Positions 9,247 to 19,012 of a stretch of 63,848 nucleotides of DNA are shown here, in pieces; the first letter of the stretch is position 1; each line of letters begins with the position of its first letter. Where the stretch lies: the NCBI GenBank assembly GCA_022510685.1, contig JAFLTA010000012.1, positions 1 through 63,848 on the forward strand, given 5' to 3'. A program made the translations under genes and the position numbers. The notes beneath the pieces were generated by a model. The model saw only the letters and a program-made list of their open reading frames with translations. It was not told the origin of the DNA and made no database searches. This DNA comes from Lachnospiraceae bacterium. GTDB lineage: Bacteria > Bacillota > Clostridia > Lachnospirales > Lachnospiraceae.

Positions 9247-9603
9247 ATGGCACGTATTAAAGGCGGATTAAACGCAAAGAAAAAGCATAACAGAGTATTA
9301 AAACTGGCTAAAGGATACAGAGGAGCCCGTTCTAAGCAGTATCGTGTTGCAAAGCAGTCTGTCATGAGAGCACTGGCATCTTCCTTCGCAGGCAGAAAGC
9401 AGAGAAAGAGACAGTTCAGAAGACTTTGGATTGCACGTATCAACGCTGCAGCAAGATTAAACGGATTATCTTACAGCCGTTTCATGTATGGTCTGAAGCT
9501 GGCAGAAATCGACATCAACCGCAAGATGCTGTCCGAGATGGCAATCAGCGATCCGGAAGGATTTGCTTCTCTGGTTGACACTGCAAAGGCAAAATTAGGC
9601 TAA
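9247..9603 (+). CDS. rplT: 50S ribosomal protein L20
   Basis: This is a 118-aa protein of standard length, with the L20 start [19 protein letters not shown] and the RNA-binding C-terminal half ([19 protein letters not shown]). L20 is needed early in 50S assembly and in many bacteria represses its own operon by binding the leader mRNA. AGAAGGAGG lies just upstream of the ATG. It is last gene of the operon and is followed by an intrinsic terminator. Confidence 0.97.
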   Translation: MARIKGGLNAKKKHNRVLKLAKGYRGARSKQYRVAKQSVMRALASSFAGRKQRKRQFRRLWIARINAAARLNGLSYSRFMYGLKLAEIDINRKMLSEMAISDPEGFASLVDTAKAKLG

Positions 9604-9624
9604 TTGTAGCGAAAATAAAAAGGT

Positions 9625-9666
9625 AAAAAAAGCGGATATCTGGATGGATGCCCGCTTTTTTATTTT
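9625..9666 (+). terminator. Intrinsic terminator of infC-rpmI-rplT
   Basis: AAAAAAAGCGG and CCGCTTTTTT arms flank an 17-18-nt loop, with the T-run continuing past 9660. Between here and the hpf promoter (9667-9808) I see no gene. Confidence 0.8.
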
Positions 9667-9808
9667 ATTAGGAAACTTTTCGTTTATTATAAACTGATAA
9701 TATCCACATATACAGCCGACAAAGGTATGTAACGCCGGTTTATAGGTGAAAGTGCATAAGAATAGCGAAAATTTTCGAAAAATTTTGTGAAAATTGTGCA
9801 TTTTGTCC

Positions 9809-9837
9809 TTGATTCTGTTTCATATGTGGGGTATAAT
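9809..9837 (+). promoter_or_regulatory. Sigma-A promoter of hpf
   Basis: TTGATT (9809-9814), 17 bp, TATAAT (9832-9837). The predicted start is about 25 nt before the hpf ATG, so the leader is short. Confidence 0.75.
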
Positions 9838-9868
9838 AAGGCTATTAAACAGCAAAGGAGTGGTAATT

Positions 9869-10396
9869 ATGCAGTATATTATCAGTGGCAAAAATATTGA
9901 TGTTACAGATGGACTTAAGGAAGCGATTTATGACAAAATCGGAAAGTTAGAGCGTTATTTTACTCCGGATACAGAAGTTCATGTGACTCTGAGTGTGGAA
10001 AAGGAGAGACAAAAAATCGAGATTACCATCCCAATGAAAGGAAATATCGTCCGTGCAGAGCAAGTCAGCAGCGATATGTATGTTTCCATTGACTTGGTGG
10101 AGGAGATTATCGAGAGACAGCTTCGCAAGTACAAAAATAAATTGGTTGACCAGAAACAGACGGCTGCAAGCCTCAGCAAAGCGTTTGTGGAAGAAGAAAT
10201 CAACGATGATGATGAAATCAAGATTATCCGTTCCAAACGGTTCGCAATGAAGCCGATGGATCCGGAAGAAGCTTGTATTCAAATGGATTTGCTGGGACAC
10301 AGTTTCTTCGTATTCCGCAATGCAAATACAGATGAGGTCAATGTGGTGTACAAGCGTAAGGGCAACACCTTTGGATTAATCGAACCGGAATTCTAA
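9869..10396 (+). CDS. hpf: Ribosome hibernation promoting factor, long form
   Basis: This is a 175-aa long HPF, which inactivates ribosomes in stationary phase by dimerising 70S particles into 100S. The N-domain (residues 1-95: IISGKNIDVTDGLKEAI, then EITIPMKGNIVRAE) is the YfiA/RaiA fold. The C-terminal domain (from about residue 120: IIRSKRFAMKPMDPEEACIQMDLLGHSFFVF) marks the long form. The ATG at 9869 is chosen over upstream starts because AAAGGAG lies 8 nt before it. It is a single-gene unit with its own promoter and terminator. Confidence 0.95.
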   Translation: MQYIISGKNIDVTDGLKEAIYDKIGKLERYFTPDTEVHVTLSVEKERQKIEITIPMKGNIVRAEQVSSDMYVSIDLVEEIIERQLRKYKNKLVDQKQTAASLSKAFVEEEINDDDEIKIIRSKRFAMKPMDPEEACIQMDLLGHSFFVFRNANTDEVNVVYKRKGNTFGLIEPEF

Positions 10397-10417
10397 AACA
10401 ACAACAACGATACTTCA

Positions 10418-10464
10418 GGGAGCTTGGAACATGTCCGCAATGGACATGTTCCAAGCTCCCTTTT
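10418..10464 (+). terminator. Terminator of hpf, 19-bp perfect stem
   Basis: Arms 10418-10436 and 10442-10460 pair perfectly around a five-base loop (gcaat) and are followed by TTTTCTTT. The stem is unusually long for a terminator. Confidence 0.85.
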
Positions 10465-10477
10465 CTTTCCATCTAAT

Positions 10478-11097
10478 ACACCTTTTCCCCTCCATATCAC
10501 TCAAAACTCACACCGATAATCGGAAATTCTCCGTAAAATATTGATGCTCTCATTTAGTCTTCTATGAAAACTGAATATGGATTTTTCCCTGAAAACATAG
10601 ATTCATCAAACAACAGTGGGCATTACCCTCTGGAAAGTCAACACCGTTCTTTAGCAGGACTTTGCTTTTTAAGCTTTCCACATATCGTGCCGCTTGAGCT
10701 TTGTCTGAACCCGATTTTAGAAAAGTCCATCTTAATCATGGGGGACGCTTGCGCTACGTGAAGCACGTAACAGCACATAATGCTCTAAAAACAGAGCATA
10801 AGTGCTGACGCGCTTCAAAGTCCCCCATTGATTAAGAGGACTTCTCAAAATCGGGTGAGTTTGCGGTGCGGCACGTAATCAAACGTGGAAAGCAAAAAGC
10901 AATAGTCCTTCTTAAGGACGGAGATGTTGCGACCAGAGGGTAATGCCCACAGCTGTTTGATGCGGATAATACTCCGTGGAAAAATCCCCTCTAGTTTTTA
11001 GATGACTGAATGAGAGGAAACTACACATTCGCTACGGAGAATTTCCGATTATCGCTGTATTTTTTCCGGGGTGATTTGTCGAGGGGGAAAAGTGTGT
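10478..11097. repeat. Giant imperfect palindrome of about 620 bp
   Basis: The hpf-secA interval is one long inverted repeat centred near 10789, with arms of about 300 bp. Matching blocks from outside in: 10478-10492 with 11081-11097; 10514-10535 with 11033-11054 (22 bp perfect); 10618-10633 with 10933-10948 (16 bp perfect); roughly 10710-10746 with 10820-10857; 10771-10786 with 10793-10807 at the tip. Small bulges separate the blocks. It contains no credible gene. It may be a foldback/MITE-like element or a structured RNA. Target-site duplications are not evident. Confidence 0.85.
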
Positions 11098-11103
11098 TTT
11101 TTC

Positions 11104-11132
11104 TTGCGTTTGATGCAGGATAATGTTATACT
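11104..11132 (+). promoter_or_regulatory. Probable secA promoter
   Basis: TTGCGT (11104-11109), 17 bp, TATACT (11127-11132), just outside the right arm of the giant palindrome and about 40 nt before the secA ATG. Confidence 0.5.
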
Positions 11133-11175
11133 ATAGGTTGGTTTGTTATGAATTTTTGATTTTTAGGAGTGCATT

Positions 11176-13740
11176 ATGAGTATATTGAGTAAAATTTTCG
11201 GAACTCACAGTGAGCGTGAGGTAAAGCGTATTATTCCTATTGTGGATAAAATTGAAGCAATGGCATCTGAATATGAAAAGCTGACAGATGAAGAATTACA
11301 GGCGAAAACTCCGGAATTTAAGGAGCGTCTGGCTGCCGGAGAAACACTAGATGATATTTTGCCGGAGGCGTATGCTACAGTACGTGAGGCAGCGACCCGT
11401 GTACTGGATATGCGTCATTACCGGGTGCAGTTAATCGGTGGTGTCATATTGCATCAGGGACGTATTACGGAGATGCGTACCGGTGAAGGTAAGACGTTGG
11501 TTTCCACTTTGCCGGCATATTTGAATGCGTTGGAGGGAAAAGGCGTGCACATTGTCACAGTCAATGACTACCTGGCAAAGCGTGATGCGGAATGGATGGG
11601 TAAAGTGCATGAGTTTTTGGGATTGACGGTTGGTGTCATATTAAATGACATGGACAATGATGAGCGCAGGGAAGCATATAATTGCGATATTACTTATGCT
11701 ACCAATAACGAATTGGGCTTTGATTATCTACGTGATAACATGGTGGTTTATAAAGAGCAGTTGGTGCAAAGGGATTTGCATTATGCTATTATCGATGAGG
11801 TGGACTCTGTGCTGATTGATGAGGCGAGAACACCGTTGATTATATCCGGGCAGAGTGGTAAGTCTACGAAACTATATGAAATGTGTGATATTTTCGTCAG
11901 ACAGTTGAAGAGAGGTACTGCCAAAGAACTGTCCAAGATGGACATCCTCATGAATGAGGAAGTGGAAGAAACCGGTGATTACGTTGTAGATGAGAAGGAC
12001 AAGAATGCCAACCTGACAGAGGAAGGTGTACGGAAAGCAGAGCGTTTCTTTCAGGTGGAAAACCTTGCGGACCCGGACAACTTGGAGTTACAGCACAATA
12101 TTAACCTGGCAATTCGTGCGCATTCTCTCATGCACAGAGATCAGGATTACGTGGTAAATGATGACGAAGTTCTGATTGTGGATGAGTTTACCGGACGTAT
12201 CATGCCGGGACGCCGTTTTTCTGACGGTCTTCATCAGGCAATTGAGGCAAAAGAGCATGTAAAAGTTAAGAGAGAGAGTAAAACACTGGCGACGATTACT
12301 TTTCAGAACTTCTTTAATAAATATGCGAAAAAATCCGGAATGACCGGTACAGCATTGACAGAGGAAAAGGAGTTCCGTGAGATTTATGAGATGGATGTAG
12401 TGGAAGTTCCTACAAATCTTCCGGTTGCCCGTGTGGACTATAATGACGCTGTTTATAAGAGTAAAGAGGACAAATTTAATGCGGTCATTGCAGATATTGT
12501 GGAATCCCATGAAAAAGGACAGCCGGTATTGGTGGGTACCATTACCATAGACACATCAGAACTGTTAAGTAAAAAACTGCAGCGCAAAGGTATTCCTCAT
12601 AAAGTCTTAAATGCCAAATTCCATGAATTGGAGGCAGAAATTATCGCGGATGCCGGGCAGAGAGGTGCCGTAACGATTGCTACGAACATGGCAGGTCGTG
12701 GTACGGATATCAAGCTGGGCGAGGGTGTGACGGAACTTGGCGGATTAAAGATTATCGGTACAGAGCGTCATGAATCTCGTCGAATTGATAACCAGCTTCG
12801 CGGTCGTTCCGGACGTCAGGGTGATCCGGGAGAGTCCCGTTTCTATATTTCTTTGGAAGATGATTTGATGCGTCTGTTTGGCTCTGAGCGAATCATGGGA
12901 TTGTTTGATGCCATGCCGGACGGTGAGCAGGTAGAACACAAGATGCTGTCCAGTGCCATTGAGAATGCTCAGAAGAAAATAGAGGGAAACAACTTCGGTA
13001 TCCGTAAAAATCTGTTGGAGTTTGACCGCGTCAACAACGAACAGCGTGAGGTGATATATAAGGAGCGTCGTCGCGTGCTGGACGGGGAGAGCATGCGGGA
13101 TACCATTTATAAAATGATTGCCGACCAGGTAGAGGTTTGTGTCAATGCTGTGATTCCTGAGGAGGGAAATGCAGAGGAATGGGATATTCCGGAATTAAAT
13201 AATTTGTTGATACCGATTATTCCCATCAAGAAGATCGTGCTTACGGATGAGCAGTTAAAGCATGGTACTAAGAAAGATTTGATACAGCAATTAAAAGAAG
13301 AAGCTACCAAAGTATACGAGGCAAAAGAAGCCGAGTTTCCGGAGCCGGATCAAATCAGAGAAATCGAGCGTATCATTATGCTGAAAGTCATTGACCGCAA
13401 GTGGATGGATCACATTGATGATATGGATCAGCTTCGCGAGGGAATCGGTTTACAGGCATATGGTCAGAGAGATCCGGTTGTAGAATATAAATTTGCGGGA
13501 TTTGATATGTTTAACGGCATGATTGATTCTATCACCGAGGAGACGGTAAAGGCACTTACGCATATTAAGATTGAGCAAAAAGTAGAGCGTGAGCAGGTGG
13601 CAAAGGTGACGGGAACGAATAAAGATACTTCACAGACTGCTCAGCCGAAACGTCGTGCCAATAAAAAAATTCAGCCAAATGACCCGTGCCCATGTGGCTC
13701 CGGGCGCAAATATAAACAGTGCTGCGGTCGTCGCGCATAA
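11176..13740 (+). CDS. secA: Preprotein translocase ATPase SecA
   Basis: SecA (854 aa) drives unfolded preproteins through the SecYEG channel by ATP hydrolysis. The Walker A motif MRTGEGKT is near residue 100. The DEAD-like DEVDS is near 210. Further motifs are FQNFFNKY and MTGTA in the preprotein cross-linking region and the helicase segment [11 protein letters not shown]. The C-terminal zinc-binding tail [14 protein letters not shown], which binds SecB or ribosomes in other bacteria, is intact. The length is normal. The start is preceded by TAGGAG. The gene is followed 95 bp later by prfB, the usual secA-prfB order of Firmicutes. Confidence 0.98.
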   Translation: MSILSKIFGTHSEREVKRIIPIVDKIEAMASEYEKLTDEELQAKTPEFKERLAAGETLDDILPEAYATVREAATRVLDMRHYRVQLIGGVILHQGRITEMRTGEGKTLVSTLPAYLNALEGKGVHIVTVNDYLAKRDAEWMGKVHEFLGLTVGVILNDMDNDERREAYNCDITYATNNELGFDYLRDNMVVYKEQLVQRDLHYAIIDEVDSVLIDEARTPLIISGQSGKSTKLYEMCDIFVRQLKRGTAKELSKMDILMNEEVEETGDYVVDEKDKNANLTEEGVRKAERFFQVENLADPDNLELQHNINLAIRAHSLMHRDQDYVVNDDEVLIVDEFTGRIMPGRRFSDGLHQAIEAKEHVKVKRESKTLATITFQNFFNKYAKKSGMTGTALTEEKEFREIYEMDVVEVPTNLPVARVDYNDAVYKSKEDKFNAVIADIVESHEKGQPVLVGTITIDTSELLSKKLQRKGIPHKVLNAKFHELEAEIIADAGQRGAVTIATNMAGRGTDIKLGEGVTELGGLKIIGTERHESRRIDNQLRGRSGRQGDPGESRFYISLEDDLMRLFGSERIMGLFDAMPDGEQVEHKMLSSAIENAQKKIEGNNFGIRKNLLEFDRVNNEQREVIYKERRRVLDGESMRDTIYKMIADQVEVCVNAVIPEEGNAEEWDIPELNNLLIPIIPIKKIVLTDEQLKHGTKKDLIQQLKEEATKVYEAKEAEFPEPDQIREIERIIMLKVIDRKWMDHIDDMDQLREGIGLQAYGQRDPVVEYKFAGFDMFNGMIDSITEETVKALTHIKIEQKVEREQVAKVTGTNKDTSQTAQPKRRANKKIQPNDPCPCGSGRKYKQCCGRRA

Positions 13741-13835
13741 TCTGCTGTGAAGGCATCCGAATAAGCTGAGACAGAAGCTTCAATTGGTGTCCGCAGACTC
13801 GTGGCGAAAACAGCAAAAGAAAGAGGTGAGTAGGA

Positions 13836-14940
13836 ATGGTCGAGTTTGACGCAATCAAAATGACGCTTTCAAACTATGATAAACCACTGCTTGAAATGGG
13901 GAATTCACTTTGACCTGGCTAATAAGAGAGACCGGGTAGAAGAATTGGATAAAACCATGGAAGAACCGGGGTTTTGGGACGAACCGGAAAAGTCCGCCCA
14001 AATCGTACAGGAGTCCAAGAAATTAAAATCTGTCATTGAACGTTTTGAATCCTTGGAGGAGAGCAGGGACGATATGCTCATGCTCATTGAAATTGCCGAG
14101 GAGGAAAATGATGCGGGAATATTGCCGGAAATTGAGGCTTCCCTCAAAGAATTTGAGCAGGAATTTGAATCTCTGCGAATTGAGACACTCCTTGCCGGGG
14201 AATACGACAAAGATAATGCTATATTGACGTTGCATGCAGGCGCTGGCGGCACGGAGAGCTGTGACTGGGCGAGTATGTTGTGTCGTATGTACCAGCGTTG
14301 GGCAGATAAAAAGGGATTTCAGGTGGAAATGTTAGATTTCCTGGATGGTGATGAAGCGGGGTATAAATCGGTAACATTACAGATTAACGGAATCAATGCC
14401 TATGGCTATTTGAAATCCGAACATGGAGTACACAGGTTAGTACGGATTTCTCCGTTCAATGCGGCAGGAAAACGGCAGACTTCTTTTGTGTCCTGTGACG
14501 TAATGCCGGATATTGAAGAAGATTTGGATGTAGAGATTGCAGATGATGATATCCGTATTGATACTTACCGCTCCAGCGGTGCCGGTGGACAGCATATCAA
14601 TAAGACTTCGTCGGCAATCCGCATTACCCATTTTCCAACGGGAATCGTGGTGCAGTGCCAGAACGAGCGCTCCCAGCATATGAACAAAGACAAGGCAATG
14701 CAGATGCTGAAAGCGAAACTGTATATGTTGAAACAGCAGGAGCAATTGGAAAAGGCGAGTGGTATCCGGGGTGAATCCAAGGAAATCGGCTGGGGAAGCC
14801 AGATACGCTCCTATGTTATGCAGCCTTATACCATGGTAAAGGACCATCGGACAGATACGGAAGTGGGTAATGTACAGGATGTCATGGACGGTAATTTAGA
14901 TACATTTATCAATGCGTATCTTGCATGGATTACAAAGTGA
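13836..14940 (+). CDS. prfB: Peptide chain release factor 2, made by programmed +1 frameshift
   Basis: RF2 ends translation at UGA and UAA. The first 25 codons (13836-13910, starting MVEFDAIKMTL) end in CTT followed by an in-frame TGA at 13911-13913. Translation continues one base later at GAC (13912) for 342 codons, giving about 367 aa, the usual RF2 length. The CTT-TGA-C slip site is the classic one: low RF2 lets the ribosome shift, so RF2 controls its own synthesis. The RF2-type SPF motif (RISPFNAAG) and the catalytic GGQ loop (SGAGGQHINKTSS) are present. GAAAGAGG lies upstream of the ATG. Confidence 0.96.
13898..13914 (+). promoter_or_regulatory. prfB: prfB programmed frameshift site
   Basis: The site consists of GGGG (13898-13901), a 6-nt spacer, CTT (13908-13910), TGA (13911-13913) and C. 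The internal Shine-Dalgarno-like G-run is further from the slip codon than the 3 nt usual in E. coli. Confidence 0.9.
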
Positions 14941-15084
14941 ACATCACATAGATTACAAAAAATAATCCTCATAGAAGACAAAGCGAAAAGCCTTATTTCA
15001 TTATAGTTATGTATGTGCTGTTATATTAGTATATGAAATGGGAGATTATTTAATAAAATACATTGGCGAGAAATGGAGGAAGCT

Positions 15085-16299
15085 ATGATTAACGTAAGTG
15101 TTTTAGGCTACGGAACGGTAGGCTCCGGTGTAGTGGATATTATCCGTGAAAATAACGAATTGATATCCGGGCGCATCGGACAGGAGATTAGGACAAAATA
15201 TGTACTGGATTTGAGAGATTTTCCGGGGGATCCTGTGGAGGATATTCTGGTACACGATTTTGATATTATTAAGAATGATCCGGAAGTTCAGGTAGTCGTA
15301 GAGACAATGGGCGGGTTACATCCTGCGTACGAGTTTGTAAAAGCATGTCTGGAGCAGGGAAAAAGCGTATGTACCTCCAATAAAGCACTGGTGGCGGACT
15401 TCGGACCGGAGTTGATTCAGACGGCAAAAGAGCATAACGCCAGTTTCCTCTTTGAGGCAAGCGTTGGTGGTGGTATTCCTATTATCCGCCCCTTGCAGAG
15501 TTCCTTGAATCCGGATGAAATATTGGAAATATCCGGAATTCTCAACGGAACTACAAACTATATATTAACGGAAATGACCGATAAGGGCTCGGATTTTGAT
15601 TCTGTGTTGAGTGATGCTCAGAACCTTGGTTATGCCGAAGCGGATCCTACGGCAGATGTGGAGGGGCATGATGCATGTCGCAAAATTGCAATACTGACTT
15701 CCCTTGCTTACGGAAAAAATCTGGACTTTAAGGATATATATACGGAGGGAATCACCAATATTACAGACAGAGATATCATTTACGCCGGTAAACTTGGCGC
15801 AAAGGTGAAAATATTCGGTTCCAGCAAAGAAACAGGTGGCAGGGTAAGTGCCATGGTGGCTCCGGTCATGATTTATCCGGATAACCCATTATATAGTGTG
15901 GATGGTGTGTTTAATGCCATTCTGGTAAAAGGCAACATGGTGGGAGATGTGATGTTTTACGGACAGGGTGCCGGCAAACTGGCAACGGCAAGTGCCGTGG
16001 TATCTGACGTCATGGAGGCAGCGAAAAACCAAGGCTCCACAGTGGAAATCCAGTGGTCAGAAGAACCTCTTTCTCTGGTGCCGTTTTCGGAGAATAAAAA
16101 TATGTTTTTTGTTCGTGTAAGTGGCTCTAAGGCTGACAACGAAGCGAAGGTGAAGGAATTCTTTGGAGCGGTGGATGCAGTAGATGTGGGATTTAACGAT
16201 GAATATGCATTTATCACTGAGAAAATGACAGAGGGAGATTATCAGAAAGCGGCTGACAGCATGGGAAACGTCATCAATAAGATACGCATTTCCATATAA
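15085..16299 (+). CDS. hom: Homoserine dehydrogenase
   Basis: This is a 404-aa enzyme that reduces aspartate semialdehyde to homoserine with NAD(P)H, the branch point to threonine and methionine. The Rossmann nucleotide motif GYGTVGSGVV starts at residue 7. The catalytic region holds ISGILNGTTNYIL and AEADPTADVEGHDACRK. The C-terminal 75 residues are a short ACT-type regulatory domain, so feedback by threonine is likely. The ATG at 15085 is preferred to the one at 15073 because GGAGG lies between them. It heads a probable three-gene operon with the next two genes. The preceding 14941-15084 holds no gene and no riboswitch I recognise. Confidence 0.95.
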   Translation: MINVSVLGYGTVGSGVVDIIRENNELISGRIGQEIRTKYVLDLRDFPGDPVEDILVHDFDIIKNDPEVQVVVETMGGLHPAYEFVKACLEQGKSVCTSNKALVADFGPELIQTAKEHNASFLFEASVGGGIPIIRPLQSSLNPDEILEISGILNGTTNYILTEMTDKGSDFDSVLSDAQNLGYAEADPTADVEGHDACRKIAILTSLAYGKNLDFKDIYTEGITNITDRDIIYAGKLGAKVKIFGSSKETGGRVSAMVAPVMIYPDNPLYSVDGVFNAILVKGNMVGDVMFYGQGAGKLATASAVVSDVMEAAKNQGSTVEIQWSEEPLSLVPFSENKNMFFVRVSGSKADNEAKVKEFFGAVDAVDVGFNDEYAFITEKMTEGDYQKAADSMGNVINKIRISI

Positions 16300-16354
16300 G
16301 GTGCTTTTGACAGCAGAATCCCGTAAGGGAACTAACAGAAAGGAAAAGTTTGCG

Positions 16355-17557
16355 ATGAAATACTTGGTGGTATTAGGGGATGGCATGGCAGATGAGCCAA
16401 TTGCGGAAATCGGTGGTGCAACCCCTCTTTCTTATGCGAATACTCCGGTTATGGACGCTCTGGCAAAGAAGTCAGAGGTGGGATTGGCACACACTATTCC
16501 GGAGGGAATGAAGCCGGGAAGTGACACAGCCAATCTGGCAGTGCTTGGGTATGACCCCAAGCAGTATTATACGGGGCGTTCTCCTTTAGAGGCATTAAGT
16601 ATCGGTGTGCCAATGAAGGATACGGATATTGCGATTCGTTGCAATATTGTCACGGTTTCCGATGATGATTTACCCTATGAGAAAAAAACGATTATAGATC
16701 ATAGTTCCGGTGAAATATCCACTGAGGATGCGGCAGTCCTTCTGGAAGCGATTCAGAAGGAGATGAATGACGAAATCTATCAGTACTATGTGGGCACCAG
16801 CTACAGACATTTGACAATATGGGCAAAAGGTGAGGTGGTAGAACTGACACCGCCCCATGATATATTAGGAAAAGTCATCGGTGACTATTTGCCGCAGGAT
16901 GAAAAACTTCGTGGCATGATGAAGCGCAGTTATAATATTTTGAATGAGCATCCTATTAATGTAGAGAGAGCGAAAAAAGGTTTGAATAAAGCAAATTCCA
17001 TTTGGTTCTGGGGCGCAGGTACCAGACCGGCGCTGGATTCTTTTGAAGGAAAATACGGCAAGCAGGGAGCCATGATTTCTGCTGTAGATTTACTGAAAGG
17101 TATTGCCGTTGGTGCAGAGATGACCAATATTGATGTGGATGGTGCGGACGGTACGTTAGAGACCAATTGGGAAGGAAAAGCGGATGCCGCTGTGAAGGCA
17201 CTTTTAGAGGACGGAAAAGATTTTGTCTATATTCATATGGAGGCACCGGATGAGATGGGTCATCAGGGCAGTCTGGAGCGTAAAATAAAAGCAATCGAAT
17301 ATTTGGATGCCAGAGTGTTAGCTACTGTGGTAAAGCGTCTGGATGAATCGGGAGAAGATTATCGGTTGCTGCTTATGCCGGATCATCCTACACCGATTGC
17401 CTGTCGGACCCATACATCGGATGCGGTGCCATATCTGCTCTATGACAGTCGAGAAGATTTGCAGAAAGAACAGTGTTACAACGAATTTGATGCAAAAAAA
17501 AGCGGCATTGTGGTAGAGCAAGGTTATACGCTAATGAGTAAACTATTAGAGAGATAG
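16355..17557 (+). CDS. Proposed homoserine kinase, phosphoglycerate-mutase-like (ApgM family)
   Basis: This is a 400-aa alkaline-phosphatase-superfamily protein with the cofactor-independent phosphoglycerate mutase (archaeal type) pattern: metal-binding DGMADEPI at the N-terminus, the phospho-Ser region PGSDTANLAVLGYDP and C-terminal DHPTP. Annotation pipelines would call it phosphoglycerate mutase. Its position between hom and lysC fits the family proposed to be a non-orthologous homoserine kinase. No ThrB of the GHMP type is in the window. The ATG at 16355 has AAAGGAAAAG upstream. The biochemical role is inferred from context and family knowledge. Confidence 0.8.
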   Translation: MKYLVVLGDGMADEPIAEIGGATPLSYANTPVMDALAKKSEVGLAHTIPEGMKPGSDTANLAVLGYDPKQYYTGRSPLEALSIGVPMKDTDIAIRCNIVTVSDDDLPYEKKTIIDHSSGEISTEDAAVLLEAIQKEMNDEIYQYYVGTSYRHLTIWAKGEVVELTPPHDILGKVIGDYLPQDEKLRGMMKRSYNILNEHPINVERAKKGLNKANSIWFWGAGTRPALDSFEGKYGKQGAMISAVDLLKGIAVGAEMTNIDVDGADGTLETNWEGKADAAVKALLEDGKDFVYIHMEAPDEMGHQGSLERKIKAIEYLDARVLATVVKRLDESGEDYRLLLMPDHPTPIACRTHTSDAVPYLLYDSREDLQKEQCYNEFDAKKSGIVVEQGYTLMSKLLER

Positions 17558-17577
17558 TTGGCAGAATGGAGGATATT

Positions 17578-18786
17578 ATGTTAGTTGTAAAAAAGTTTGG
17601 CGGTACGTCCGTTGCCAATAAAGAGAGAATCTTCAATGTGGCAAAGCGTTGTATCGAAGATTATCAGAAAGGAAATCAGGTGGTGGTCGTGTTGTCTGCC
17701 ATGGGAAAGCAGACAGATGTACTTCTGGATATGGCAAATGATATTAATCCAAAAGCATCTCACAGAGAGTTGGATATGCTTCTGACCACCGGAGAGCAGA
17801 CTTCTGTGGCACTAATGGCAATGGCGATGGATTCTTTGGGAGTTCCCGCAGTTTCCATGAATGCATTTCAGGTGCAGATGCACACTACAGAGGTATATGG
17901 AAATGCCAGACTGAAAAGAATTGATACAGAGCGTATCCGCTATGAGTTAGATAACCGTCGTATTGTAGTTATCACAGGATTTCAGGGGATTAATAAATAT
18001 GACGATTACACTACTTTAGGACGCGGAGGCTCTGATACTACAGCGGTAGCTCTTGCGGCAGCACTACATGCAGATTCCTGTGAGATATACACGGATGTAG
18101 ACGGAGTATTTACCGCTGACCCGCGTGTGGTACCGGAGGCACGCAAACTGGATGTGATTTCTTATGATGAGATGTTAGAGTTAGCCAGCCTTGGCGCAGG
18201 AGTGTTGCATAACCGCTCCGTGGAAATGGCAAAAAAATATGGCGTACAGTTAGTTGTCCGCTCCAGCTTGAATACCAGCGAAGGAACTGTAGTAAAGGAG
18301 GAGAGTAAGATGGAGAAAATGTTAGTAAGTGGTGTTGCCACGGATAAAAACGTAGCACAGGTTTCAGTAGAAGGTTTGGAAAACAAACCGGGCGTTGCCT
18401 TCAAGCTGTTCCAGCATTTGGCAAATCATCATGTCAATGTGGATATGATACTGCAGTCTGTGGAGCACGGCGGAACGCAGGATATCAGTTTTACCGTTAC
18501 AAGAGATATGGCAGAGGCCACTATGGATACATTGGAACGTCACGCAGAAAGCAGTCTGAAATGCGAGAAAACTACAATCAATACATCGGTAGCAAAAGTG
18601 TCTATCGTTGGTGCCGGAATGATGTCCAATCCCGGTGTGGCAGCAAAAATGTTTGAAGCATTGTATGATGCCGGTGTGAACATTTTGCAGATTTCCACTT
18701 CAGAAATCCGTGTCAGTGTCCTCGTTGAGGAGCGGTATGTGAATGAGGCAGCACAGGCTGTTCATGAAGCGTTTGCCCTAGCCTGA
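17578..18786 (+). CDS. lysC: Aspartokinase
   Basis: This is a 402-aa monofunctional aspartokinase, which phosphorylates aspartate as the first step to lysine, threonine and methionine. The kinase start VVKKFGGTSVAN is at residues 3-14, and GRGGSDTTAVALA and the ATP-site TDVDGVFTADPR follow. The C-terminal third has tandem ACT domains (VSVEGLENKPGVAF and VSIVGAGMMSNPG) for feedback control. The ATG at 17578 is chosen because GGAGG (17568-17572) precedes it; a more upstream ATG at 17566 overlaps that ribosome site. It is third in the hom cluster, 20 bp after the kinase-like gene. Confidence 0.96.
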   Translation: MLVVKKFGGTSVANKERIFNVAKRCIEDYQKGNQVVVVLSAMGKQTDVLLDMANDINPKASHRELDMLLTTGEQTSVALMAMAMDSLGVPAVSMNAFQVQMHTTEVYGNARLKRIDTERIRYELDNRRIVVITGFQGINKYDDYTTLGRGGSDTTAVALAAALHADSCEIYTDVDGVFTADPRVVPEARKLDVISYDEMLELASLGAGVLHNRSVEMAKKYGVQLVVRSSLNTSEGTVVKEESKMEKMLVSGVATDKNVAQVSVEGLENKPGVAFKLFQHLANHHVNVDMILQSVEHGGTQDISFTVTRDMAEATMDTLERHAESSLKCEKTTINTSVAKVSIVGAGMMSNPGVAAKMFEALYDAGVNILQISTSEIRVSVLVEERYVNEAAQAVHEAFALA

Positions 18787-18916
18787 TGCTGCCATCAGGC
18801 TTGCATAGACAATGGGCTGATAAAAATATGGTTAGGATGTATCAAATTTATTGCAGATGATAAAAAGATACTTAACCGAAATATGTTGTTGCGGAAAATC
18901 AAACAGTGAGAAACCG

Positions 18917-18950
18917 AAAAGGACAGCCGTGACAAAGGGTTGTCCTTTTT
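18917..18950 (+). terminator. Terminator of hom-lysC operon
   Basis: AAAAGGACA (18917-18925) pairs with TGTCCTTTTT (18941-18950). Between lysC and this point there are two further weak stem-loops but no gene. Confidence 0.7.
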
Positions 18951-19012
18951 CTGAAAACACACGTTTAATTTCTTAATATGACGCCGATGATGGCGGAGAA
19001 ATGGAGGATATC

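Noticed and set aside
9667..9868. A raiA-type structured RNA upstream of hpf (raiA).
   Set aside because: The hpf promoter lies about 60 nt before the ATG, so the leader is too short and nothing resembles that motif.
10564..10761. A 65-codon ORF inside the giant palindrome.
   Set aside because: It has no ribosome site, no family resemblance, and is explained by chance within the inverted repeat.
18780..18801. A 9-bp hairpin at the lysC stop codon as a terminator.
   Set aside because: It has no T-run; the hairpin at 18917-18950 is the better terminator.
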